From assembly GCA_955652025.1 (NCBI GenBank), contig CATPAO010000201.1, positions 1 through 5,866 of the forward strand: a DNA stretch of 5,866 bases, read 5' to 3'. The DNA is from Casimicrobiaceae bacterium (GTDB lineage: Bacteria > Pseudomonadota > Gammaproteobacteria > Burkholderiales > Casimicrobiaceae). The position numbers and the translations under genes are program-made. Below are positions 1-5,659 of this stretch, piece by piece (the stretch's first letter is position 1; the number at the start of each line of letters is the position of its first letter). The notes below the pieces were generated by a model, which made no database searches, was not told the DNA's origin, and saw only the letters and a program-made list of their open reading frames with translations.

Positions 1-151
1 GCATCGATCCGCCCGACTGCTGCTTCTCCGCGCCGCCGCGATCGCCACCCTGGGGCTGGCGATTGGGGTCGCGATGGCTTTCCTGCTGGGTCTGCTGCTT
101 CGATTTCGACATGTCCTGCTTCCTGTCGTCGGATGACGGTTGCTTGCTCAT
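1..151 (-). CDS. Small, highly hydrophilic Q/S/K/G-rich protein, N-terminal part (3' end beyond window)
   Basis: An open frame reads leftward from an ATG at 151-149 through 50 codons to the window edge without a stop. The protein begins MSKQPSSDDRKQDMSKSKQQ and is almost entirely polar: Gln, Ser, Lys, Asp, Arg and Gly dominate, there is no hydrophobic run, and it ends in a Gly-rich stretch (residues 35-40 and 46-49). It therefore has no signal peptide or membrane segment and is probably disordered and cytoplasmic. The start is well supported by an AAGGAG Shine-Dalgarno sequence 8 nt upstream, the best ribosome site in the window. Small proteins of this composition are often general-stress or desiccation-type hydrophilins, but that is inference from composition only. 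It is transcribed divergently from the gene at 412. I do not recognise a family, and the full length is unknown. Confidence 0.62.
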   Translation of the reverse strand, partial: MSKQPSSDDRKQDMSKSKQQTQQESHRDPNRQPQGGDRGGAEKQQSGGSM

Positions 152-159
152 GCAATAGG

Positions 160-165
160 CTCCTT
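160..165 (-). promoter_or_regulatory. Shine-Dalgarno site of the small hydrophilic protein
   Basis: On the minus strand the bases read AAGGAG, followed by an 8-nt spacer and then ATG at 151-149. This near-consensus site with ideal spacing decides the start. It implies strong translation, in contrast to the weak or absent sites in front of most genes to the right. Confidence 0.7.
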
Positions 166-249
166 GGAGTTGAGGTTCCGACGCTTCGACCGCGCCGGCC
201 CGACCAATGCTCGGCCGCCGCCGACGACAACGGAATCGGCGCGCGCGCC

Positions 250-271
250 GGCGATTTGTAGGAAAATCGCC
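250..271. repeat. Perfect 8-bp inverted repeat (hairpin or operator candidate)
   Basis: GGCGATTT (250-257) and AAATCGCC (264-271) are exact reverse complements around a 6-nt centre, GTAGGA. Neither strand continues into a T run, so it is not an intrinsic terminator. Its place between divergent genes fits an operator or an RNA hairpin in the leader. The loop GTAGGA is itself complementary to TCCTAC at 281-286, which would allow a pseudoknot if this stretch is transcribed. Function is not known. Confidence 0.45.
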
Positions 272-309
272 CATCTCCGGTCCTACGCGCGGGAGCGAGG
301 GCCGTAGGT
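258..309. repeat. Three alternating GTAGG/CCTAC elements
   Basis: GTAGGA (258-263), TCCTACG (281-287) and CGTAGGT (303-309) form an alternating series. The first is the exact reverse complement of 281-286, and CCTACG (282-287) is the exact reverse complement of CGTAGG (303-308). Centre-to-centre spacing is about 22-24 bp, roughly two helical turns, which would put all three on one face of the DNA. This could be a set of half-sites for a regulator of one or both divergent genes, or mutually exclusive RNA pairings. It could also be chance, because each unit is only 5-7 bp. Confidence 0.35.
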
Positions 310-341
310 TCGAAGCTAACCGCTTGAAGTTGCTAGAACCA

Positions 342-370
342 GCGCGCCGATCGGCCGCGTAATTTTTTTT
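342..370 (+). terminator. Terminator-like hairpin with T8 tract in the operon leader
   Basis: Bases 342-348 (GCGCGCC) can pair with 353-360 (GGCCGCGT), leaving one bulged C at 355, a final G-U pair and a GATC tetraloop. The stem is followed by AA and eight consecutive T residues (363-370), which is the layout of an intrinsic terminator on the plus strand. No plus-strand gene lies upstream in the window. If real, it would therefore attenuate the leader of the gene at 412 or end a short leader RNA. The stem is short and bulged, so confidence is low. Confidence 0.3.
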
Positions 371-391
371 CCACGGCGCGTTCGTAATTTT
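358..391 (+). repeat. Direct repeat CGTAATTTT, two copies 25 bp apart
   Basis: CGTAATTTT occurs at 358-366 and again at 383-391, the second copy ending 20 nt before the ATG at 412. These are the most AT-rich bases in an otherwise very GC-rich region. The repeat could be a pair of protein-binding half-sites or simply an unstructured AT-rich leader that keeps the weak ribosome site accessible. Confidence 0.4.
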
Positions 392-411
392 GCCGAAACC
401 TTAGGGCCGCC

Positions 412-1470
412 ATGGCTTTCCACGCCGACGTGCAGCGGATCACCCGGTCGCTCAACTGGATCGGCGCCGGCGCTCTCGTTCTCGGTATCGTGATCGTCGT
501 CTGGGCCCTGTGGTGGACACGCGGGGTCGATGATTTTCGCACCGCCGTACTCATCGCCGCGCTCGGCTTCGGGCTCCCATCGCTGGCGGCCCTTACGCTC
601 GCGTGGATGCTCGACCCGTTGACGTTGGCCGAAGCAACGCCGGGCGCGTCGACATCCGCGCCGGCGCTGCCGAAATTGATGTATCGCGGCATGTTCGAAG
701 GCTGGTCGGTCGCGGCGAGCTACCTCGCTGCCGTCGTGGCCGTGGTGATCGCCGCGTTGGCGCGCTTTGCGCTCAATCCGGTGCTTGGCGAGGCGGTGCC
801 GTTCATTACGTTCTTTCTGGCGGTTGCGGTCGCCGCATGGATCGGGGGATTCGGTCCCTCGGCGCTCGCGACCGCGTTGGGAATCGCCATCGCGTGGCGC
901 TGGCAACTGCACGGCGACGGCGATCTGCCGCCCAACCAGCTCGCCAACGTGGTCGCCCTCGGCATCTTCGCCGCCACGGCGCTTGCGATCGGCGGCATCG
1001 CGGCGGCGATGCGCGCGACGGCCGCGGAAGCGGACCGACTGTCGGCCGAGTCCGAGGTGCGGAACGCCGAGTTGCAGTCGATCGAGGCCGAGTTGCGCCT
1101 CGAACGAGACCGTGTCCGCGTCACGCTCGAGTCGATCGGCGACGCGGTGATCACCACCGATGCGAACGGCGCCGTCGCGTTCCTCAACCCCGCCGCCGAG
1201 CGATTGACGGGATGGCGGTTACGTGACGCCCAAGGCGCCGCGATGGAAAAGGTCGTGGAGTTGATCGATGCGCACTCCGGAGAACGTGCGACCGTGATAT
1301 GCGAGGAGGGCGCGCTGACGCGAATCGGCTCGCCGAACTTCGTGCTCGTCGATCGCAAGGGTGGCGAGCATCGAGTGGACGGCACCGTGGCGCCGATCGT
1401 CGACGAGCGTGGCGAGCGGCAGGGACACGTCGTCGTCTTTCGCGACGTGCGGCTGCCGACGAAGGCCTAG
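412..1470 (+). CDS. Membrane-bound PAS-domain protein without output domain
   Basis: The 352-residue product is a membrane sensor-like protein. Hydrophobic segments lie at about residues 17-37 and 44-66. A second membrane block lies at about 98-121, 128-164 (probably two helices) and 177-199. The part with PFITFFLAVAVAAWIGGFGP (130-149) resembles the DUF4118/KdpD-type membrane domain of sensor kinases. A charged linker at about 200-235 looks helical or coiled-coil and leads into one PAS domain (about 235-346) with SIGDAVITTD, FLNPAAERLTGW and a PAC-like end, APIVDERGERQGHVVVFRDV. This PAS type usually precedes a histidine kinase or GGDEF/EAL module, but the protein stops six residues after the PAS core. 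The following DNA encodes a different protein in another frame, so this is not a simple frameshift. Start: ATG 412 with AGGG (403-406) 5 nt upstream. The stop is only 5 nt before the hydratase gene. Ligand and partner are unknown. Confidence 0.85.
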   Translation: MAFHADVQRITRSLNWIGAGALVLGIVIVVWALWWTRGVDDFRTAVLIAALGFGLPSLAALTLAWMLDPLTLAEATPGASTSAPALPKLMYRGMFEGWSVAASYLAAVVAVVIAALARFALNPVLGEAVPFITFFLAVAVAAWIGGFGPSALATALGIAIAWRWQLHGDGDLPPNQLANVVALGIFAATALAIGGIAAAMRATAAEADRLSAESEVRNAELQSIEAELRLERDRVRVTLESIGDAVITTDANGAVAFLNPAAERLTGWRLRDAQGAAMEKVVELIDAHSGERATVICEEGALTRIGSPNFVLVDRKGGEHRVDGTVAPIVDERGERQGHVVVFRDVRLPTKA

Positions 1471-1475
1471 ACATC

Positions 1476-2324
1476 GTGTTATCGATCGACGCATGGCGTG
1501 ACTGGATCGGCCGGACGGGCAACGCCGACGACGTCGTCGCTCCGGCGCCGGCGCGCGCGCTCGCCGCGACGCTCGATCGCGAAAGCGTGTTTGCGCCGGG
1601 AGACCCGCTCCCGCCGCCATGGCACTGGTTGTATTTTCTGTCGATGGGTCCGCTCTCCGACACCGGTCCGGACGGGCATCCGAAGCGCGGCGGATTCTTG
1701 CCGCCGGTGCCGCTGCCGCGACGGATGTGGGCCGGCAGCCGGATGGAATTCTTTGCTCCGCTTTGCGTGGGCGACGCCATTCATCGTGTTTCCAGGATCG
1801 TCGGCGTCAGCGCGAAAGAGGGCAGCAGCGGAACGCTCGTTTTTGTCAACGTGCGGCACGAAATCGCCAACGCGCGCGGACCGTTGCTGGTCGACGAGCA
1901 CGACATCGTGTACCGCGACCTGCCGCGACCCGGCGAGAGCGCGCCGCCGCCGAAGATGGCGCCGCCCGATCACGCGTGGACACGGGAGATTCGTCCGGAT
2001 CCCGTGCTGTTGTTTCGTTATTCCGCGCTGACGTTCAACAGCCATCGCATCCACTACGATCACCCGTATGTCACTGCCGTCGAAGGCTATCCGGGGCTCG
2101 TCGTGCATGGACCGCTGCTGGCGACGCTGTTGCTCGATCTGTTGTTGCGGCAGCGGCCGCGGGCCTCCGTGACGCGATTCGAATTCCGCGCGATTCGACC
2201 GGTGTTCGACACTGCGCCGTTTGCCGTTTGCGGCCGCCCCGAACCCGACGGGCTTGTCGTCGCGCTGTGGGTGAAGGACACGGACGGACGATTGTGCATG
2301 GAAGCCACGGCGTCGATCGCGTGA
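1476..2324 (+). CDS. MaoC/HTD2-like (double-hotdog) acyl-CoA hydratase/dehydratase
   Basis: The 282-residue product belongs to the FAS1-like/HTD2-type hydratases, related to eukaryotic 3-hydroxyacyl-thioester dehydratase 2 and to mesaconyl-C4-CoA hydratase; these reversibly hydrate alpha,beta-unsaturated acyl thioesters. The N-terminal hotdog (about 1-150) has the family stretches PPPWHWLYF (47-55), GHPKRGGFLPPVPLPRRMW (67-85), a hydratase-type VGDAIHR (98-104) and VFVNVRHEI (122-130). The C-terminal hotdog (about 165-282) carries RYSALTFNSHRIHYDHPY (181-198) and EGYPGLVVHGPL (203-214). The first of these is the counterpart of the R-hydratase motif, with His193 and Asp195 as its H-x-D; the usual G-D pair is not conserved. 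Length matches the family. I chose GTG 1476 because the conserved LSIDAWRDWIG starts at once and GAAGG (1461-1465) lies 10 nt upstream; a longer frame upstream only overlaps the PAS gene. It is the first enzyme of the cassette. The substrate cannot be read from sequence. Confidence 0.88.
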   Translation: MLSIDAWRDWIGRTGNADDVVAPAPARALAATLDRESVFAPGDPLPPPWHWLYFLSMGPLSDTGPDGHPKRGGFLPPVPLPRRMWAGSRMEFFAPLCVGDAIHRVSRIVGVSAKEGSSGTLVFVNVRHEIANARGPLLVDEHDIVYRDLPRPGESAPPPKMAPPDHAWTREIRPDPVLLFRYSALTFNSHRIHYDHPYVTAVEGYPGLVVHGPLLATLLLDLLLRQRPRASVTRFEFRAIRPVFDTAPFAVCGRPEPDGLVVALWVKDTDGRLCMEATASIA

Positions 2325-2347
2325 CGGCCGACGCCGACGACGCTCCG

Positions 2348-3514
2348 ATGACCATGCCTCAATCGCCCGACCGCTACCAGGACATCCGCGACGGTGTGCG
2401 CGCGCTGTGCGCGGAATTTCCCGACGCGTATTTCCGCCGGATCGATGCCGCACGCGGTTATCCCGAAGCGTTCGTCGACGCGCTGACGAAAGCGGGCTGG
2501 CTCGCCGCGCTCATCCCGCAGGAATACGGCGGACCGGGGCTCGGGCTTGCCGATGCGTCGGTCATCATGGAGGAGATCAATCGCTGCGGCGGCAACTCGG
2601 GCGCGTGTCACGGCCAGATGTACAACATGGGGACGCTGTTGCGGCACGGTTCCGATGCCCAAAAGCGCAGGCTTCTGCCGGGCATCGCGGCCGGGACGTT
2701 GCGACTGCAGTCGATGGGCGTGACGGAGCCGTCGACCGGCACTGACACGACGAAGCTCAACACGACGGCAGTAAAGAAGGGCGATCGCTATATCGTCAAT
2801 GGACAAAAGGTATGGATATCGCGCGTCCAGCATTCGGACCTGATGATCCTGTTGGCGCGCACGACGCCGATCGCCGAGGTCAAGCGCAAATCCGACGGCA
2901 TGTCGATTTTCATCGTCGATCTGCACGAAGCGACCGGGAAGGGCATGACGGTGCGGCCGATCGCCAACATGGTGAACCACGAAACGAACGAGCTGTTCTT
3001 CGAGAATCTCGCTATTCCGGCCGAGAACCTGATCGGCGAGGAAGGGAAGGGCTTCAAATACATTCTGGACGGCCTCAATGCCGAGCGGACGTTGATCGCC
3101 GCCGAATGCATCGGCGACGGTTACTGGTTTATCGATCGCGCGGCGAAATACGCGAACGAGCGTATCGTGTTCGACCGTCCGATCGGCAAGAACCAGGGCG
3201 TCCAGTTTCCGATCGCCGAGGCCTATATCGAAATCGAGGCGGCGAACCTGATGCGCTTTCGCGCCTGCGAGCTGTTCGACGCGAGCCAACCTTGCGGCGC
3301 CGAGGCCAACATGGCGAAATACCTGGCGGCGAAGGCATCGTGGGAGGCGGCGAACGCGTGCCTGCAAACCTACGGCGGCTTCGGCTTTGCGAGCGAGTAC
3401 GACATCGAGCGAAAATTCCGCGAAACGCGCCTGTATCAAGTGGCGCCGATCTCGACGAATCTCATTCTGTCGTATGTCGCCGAGCACGTGCTCGGCATGC
3501 CGCGATCGTTTTGA
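2348..3514 (+). CDS. Acyl-CoA dehydrogenase family flavoprotein
   Basis: The 388-residue product has a full acyl-CoA dehydrogenase layout: N-terminal helical domain (about 1-120), beta domain with VTEPSTGTDTT (125-135) and NGQKVWIS (151-158), and C-terminal helical domain with GKNQGVQFPIAEAYIE (280-295) and TYGGFGFASEYDIERKFRE (341-359). It would oxidise an acyl-CoA to the 2-enoyl-CoA with FAD, passing electrons to ETF in the cytoplasm. The usual C-terminal catalytic Glu (MCAD Glu376) aligns with Pro367 in LYQVAPIST, whereas Glu246 in LNAERT sits where isovaleryl-CoA and long-chain enzymes carry theirs. The alignment is by eye. Start: ATG 2348 is chosen, with an in-frame ATG at 2354 equally possible. 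GTG 2321 would add nine residues and overlap the hydratase stop as GTGA, the arrangement used at the CoA-transferase/SDR junction. None of the three has a clear Shine-Dalgarno. Substrate unknown; a branched or dicarboxylic acyl-CoA is possible. Confidence 0.92.
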   Translation: MTMPQSPDRYQDIRDGVRALCAEFPDAYFRRIDAARGYPEAFVDALTKAGWLAALIPQEYGGPGLGLADASVIMEEINRCGGNSGACHGQMYNMGTLLRHGSDAQKRRLLPGIAAGTLRLQSMGVTEPSTGTDTTKLNTTAVKKGDRYIVNGQKVWISRVQHSDLMILLARTTPIAEVKRKSDGMSIFIVDLHEATGKGMTVRPIANMVNHETNELFFENLAIPAENLIGEEGKGFKYILDGLNAERTLIAAECIGDGYWFIDRAAKYANERIVFDRPIGKNQGVQFPIAEAYIEIEAANLMRFRACELFDASQPCGAEANMAKYLAAKASWEAANACLQTYGGFGFASEYDIERKFRETRLYQVAPISTNLILSYVAEHVLGMPRSF

Positions 3515-4746
3515 TGAGCGCCGCGGGGCCGCCCCAAGGCGCGAATTACTCCCCCGAGGAGGGAGGAATCCGTCCGCTCGAAGGCACGACCGTCGTGGCG
3601 CTCGAGCACGCGATCGCCGCGCCGTTTTGCACGCGACAGTTGGCCGACCTGGGCGCACGCGTGATCAAGATCGAGCGGCCGGGCAGCGGCGACTTCGCGC
3701 GCGGCTACGACGAGCGCGTTCGTGGGCTCGCATCGCATTTCGTGTGGACCAATCGCTCGAAAGAAAGCGTCACGCTCGACGTCAAGCATCCTGCGGCGCA
3801 GGGTGTATTGCACAAGCTGCTGGAAAAAGCAGACATTCTCGTGCAGAACCTGGCGCCCGGCGCGGCGGCACGGCTTGGCCTTTCCTACGACATGCTCGCG
3901 CCCGCTCATCCGCGTCTCATCGTCTGCGACATTTCCGGCTACGGCGACGCGGGGCCGTACCGCGACAAGAAAGCCTACGATTTGCTGATCCAGAGCGAAT
4001 CAGGGTTTCTTTCGATCACCGGCACGCCGGACGATCCGGCGAAAGCCGGTTGCTCGATCGCCGACATTTCGGCGGGCATGTATGCTTACAGCAGCATTCT
4101 CGCCGCGTTGATCGCGCGCGGCCGCACGGGCCGCGGCTGCCGGATCGACGTCGCGCTGCTCGAAACGATGGTCGAGTGGATGAGCTATCCGCTGTATTAC
4201 GCGCACGAAGGCGCGCCGCCGCCGCCGCGCACCGGTGCTGCGCACGCGACGATCTATCCGTACGGGCCGTTCCCGGCCGGTGACGGCAAGATCGTCATGC
4301 TCGGATTGCAGAACGAGCGCGAATGGGGCGTATTCTGCGAAAAGGTGCTGCACGATGCTGCGCTCGAGACCGACCCGCGCTTTTCCTCCAACTCGAAACG
4401 TACGGCGGCGCGCGAAGCGCTGCGGGCCGTCATCGTCGATGTATTCGCGGCATTGCGATCGGAAGAGGTGATCGCGCGGCTTGACGCCGCGCAAATTGCC
4501 AACGCGAGGATGAACGACATGCACGACGTGTGGGAGCACCGGCAGCTCAAGGCACGCGGCCGCTGGACCGAAGTCGCGACACCCGCCGGCCCCATCGCCG
4601 CGTTGCTGCCGCCCGCGCTGCCGGACTGCGTGACGCCACGAATGGACGCGGTACCCGCGCTCGGCCAGCACACCGATGCGATTTTGCGCGAGCTCGGCTA
4701 CGACGCCGCGACCATCGCGCGCTTGCGCGCCGAGGGGGCGCTGTGA
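3514..4746 (+). CDS. CaiB/BaiF (family III) CoA-transferase
   Basis: The 410-residue product is a family III CoA-transferase, which moves CoA between acids through an aspartyl-CoA mixed anhydride. It shows the N-terminal motif PLEGTTVVALEHAIAAPFC (21-39), the CoA-binding LGARVIKIERPGSGDFAR (46-63) and NRSKESVTLDVK (80-91). It also has LVQNLAPGAAARLGL (109-123) and the catalytic-Asp motif AYDLLIQSESGFLSITG (154-170), with Asp156 as the expected nucleophile. The C-terminal part has GRGCRIDVALLE (206-217) and ends in LGQHTDAILRELGY. Length is normal. ATG 3514 shares its A with the preceding TGA stop (TGATG), indicating translational coupling; no good Shine-Dalgarno precedes it. About 18 poorly conserved-looking residues precede the IRPLEG core, including a GAG-GAG-GGA-GGA run that mimics a ribosome site but has no start codon at proper distance. 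In context it would activate the acid that the other three enzymes oxidise. CoA donor and acceptor are unknown. Confidence 0.93.
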   Translation: MSAAGPPQGANYSPEEGGIRPLEGTTVVALEHAIAAPFCTRQLADLGARVIKIERPGSGDFARGYDERVRGLASHFVWTNRSKESVTLDVKHPAAQGVLHKLLEKADILVQNLAPGAAARLGLSYDMLAPAHPRLIVCDISGYGDAGPYRDKKAYDLLIQSESGFLSITGTPDDPAKAGCSIADISAGMYAYSSILAALIARGRTGRGCRIDVALLETMVEWMSYPLYYAHEGAPPPPRTGAAHATIYPYGPFPAGDGKIVMLGLQNEREWGVFCEKVLHDAALETDPRFSSNSKRTAAREALRAVIVDVFAALRSEEVIARLDAAQIANARMNDMHDVWEHRQLKARGRWTEVATPAGPIAALLPPALPDCVTPRMDAVPALGQHTDAILRELGYDAATIARLRAEGAL

Positions 4747-5588
4747 CTGCCGGCGGCATCGCGACGTTGCGCGGCAAGACGCTGTTCATCAGCGGCGGAA
4801 GCCGCGGCATCGGCCTCGCGATCGCGTTGCGAGCGGCGGCGGACGGCGCGAACGTCGCGATCGCCGCCAAGACGACCGACCCGCACCCGAAGCTCCCCGG
4901 CACGATCTTCAGCGCCGCGGAAGCGATCGACGCGGCCGGCGGACGCGGGTTGCCGCTCGCCGTCGACATCCGCGAAGAAGCGCAGGTCGCGACCGCCGTG
5001 GCGCGCACCGTCGAGGCGTTCGGCGGTATCGACATCCTGGTGAACAATGCCAGCGCGATCAGCCTGACGCCAACGCCCGCGACGCCGATGAAGCGCTTCG
5101 ACCTGATGCATCAAGTCAACACGCGCGGCACCTACCTCTGCACGCAGCAATGCCTGCCGCATCTGACACTTGCCGCGAATCCGCACGTGCTGATGATCTC
5201 GCCGCCGCTCAATCTCGACCCGCGCTGGTTCGCGCCGCACGTCGCGTACACGATCGCGAAATACGGGATGAGTCTGTGCGTGCTCGGCATGGCGGAGGAA
5301 TTTCGCGCCGACGGCATCGCCGTCAATGCGCTGTGGCCGCGCACGATCATCGATACCGCCGCGTTGCAGGCGCTCCCCGGGTTCGACGCCGAGCGACGTC
5401 GGCAAACGCGGTCGCCATCGATCGTCGCCGACGCCGCTCACGTGATTCTGACGCGTCCGTCGCGGAGCTTCACCGGCCATTTCTATCTCGACGACGACGT
5501 GCTGCGCGCGTCGGGCGTGTACGATTTCGCGCCGTATCGCCACGAAGGCGCCACCGAAGCGGACTTGCTGCCCGACTTGTTTCTCTGA
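4743..5588 (+). CDS. HSDL2-like short-chain dehydrogenase/reductase (SDR)
   Basis: The 281-residue product is a classical-size Rossmann oxidoreductase resembling the SDR half of eukaryotic HSDL2. It has the nucleotide loop SGGSRGIG (17-24), AAKTTDPHPKLPGTI (41-55, a hallmark of this subgroup), VDIRE (74-78), NNAS (101-104), Asn126 in QVNTRGT, and Tyr169/Lys173 in AYTIAKYGMS. The C-terminal SFTGHFYLDDDVL (242-254) and acidic-hydrophobic tail also match. The catalytic Ser is not at the usual 13 residues before Tyr (Leu156 there); Ser153 in MISPPLNLDP is the nearest. The SCP2 lipid-binding domain of vertebrate HSDL2 is absent. Start: GTG 4743 overlaps the CoA-transferase stop as GTGA, with GAGGGGG (4732-4738) just upstream as a ribosome site. 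In context it most plausibly oxidises the hydroxyacyl-CoA from the hydratase with NAD(P)+, but HSDL2-type substrates are poorly defined. It is the last gene of the tight cluster. Confidence 0.9.
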   Translation: MTAGGIATLRGKTLFISGGSRGIGLAIALRAAADGANVAIAAKTTDPHPKLPGTIFSAAEAIDAAGGRGLPLAVDIREEAQVATAVARTVEAFGGIDILVNNASAISLTPTPATPMKRFDLMHQVNTRGTYLCTQQCLPHLTLAANPHVLMISPPLNLDPRWFAPHVAYTIAKYGMSLCVLGMAEEFRADGIAVNALWPRTIIDTAALQALPGFDAERRRQTRSPSIVADAAHVILTRPSRSFTGHFYLDDDVLRASGVYDFAPYRHEGATEADLLPDLFL

Positions 5589-5628
5589 GCGAAGCGGTAT
5601 CGGCGCACGGCGGCCAGGACGGGTTGAA

Positions 5629-5649
5629 ATGACGGTCCGCCGGCGTCAT
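5629..5649 (+). promoter_or_regulatory. Small hairpin just upstream of the protease gene
   Basis: ATGACG (5629-5634) and CGTCAT (5644-5649) are exact reverse complements around a 9-nt loop, ending 10 nt before the ATG at 5660. It lies within the 71-nt gap after the SDR stop. There is no following T run, so it is not an intrinsic terminator. It could influence protease translation, since no Shine-Dalgarno is visible there, or be chance. Confidence 0.25.
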
Positions 5650-5659
5650 CTGGCATCAC

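Larger units (their letters stand above)
152..411. promoter_or_regulatory. Divergent intergenic region (leader and promoter zone)
   Basis: These 260 bases separate the minus-strand small gene from the plus-strand PAS/catabolic operon and must hold promoters for both. The half next to the small gene (about 166-250) is very GC-rich. The half next to the operon is more AT-rich and holds the hairpin at 250-271, the alternating GTAGG/CCTAC elements, the terminator-like structure at 342-370 and the CGTAATTTT repeat. I could not find a convincing sigma70 -35/-10 pair on either strand, so no promoter is placed. No long open frame with coding character lies here. Confidence 0.6.

Noticed and set aside
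346..355. Perfect palindrome GCCGATCGGC as a stand-alone operator
   Set aside because: Short GATC-centred palindromes are common in this GC-rich sequence; it is better explained as part of the terminator-like stem at 342-370.
333..912. Minus-strand open frames of 119-198 codons opposite the start of the PAS gene
   Set aside because: They lie antisense to a gene with clear membrane and PAS features, extend into the leader, and encode Arg-rich, low-complexity products typical of shadows in GC-rich DNA.
1299..1475. Upstream extension of the hydratase frame to an ATG inside the PAS gene
   Set aside because: The added 59 residues are Arg/Ala-rich and unlike the family; the conserved N-terminus starts at GTG 1476, just after the PAS stop.
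1619..2347. Upstream extension of the acyl-CoA dehydrogenase frame across the hydratase gene
   Set aside because: The translation before 2321 is Arg/Ala-rich and overlaps a recognised gene in another frame; the flavoprotein domain begins after 2348.
2087..3658. Long minus-strand open frame (523 codons) opposite the acyl-CoA dehydrogenase
   Set aside because: It mirrors the codon pattern of a strongly recognised gene on the plus strand, and its Arg/His-rich translation shows no domain pattern.
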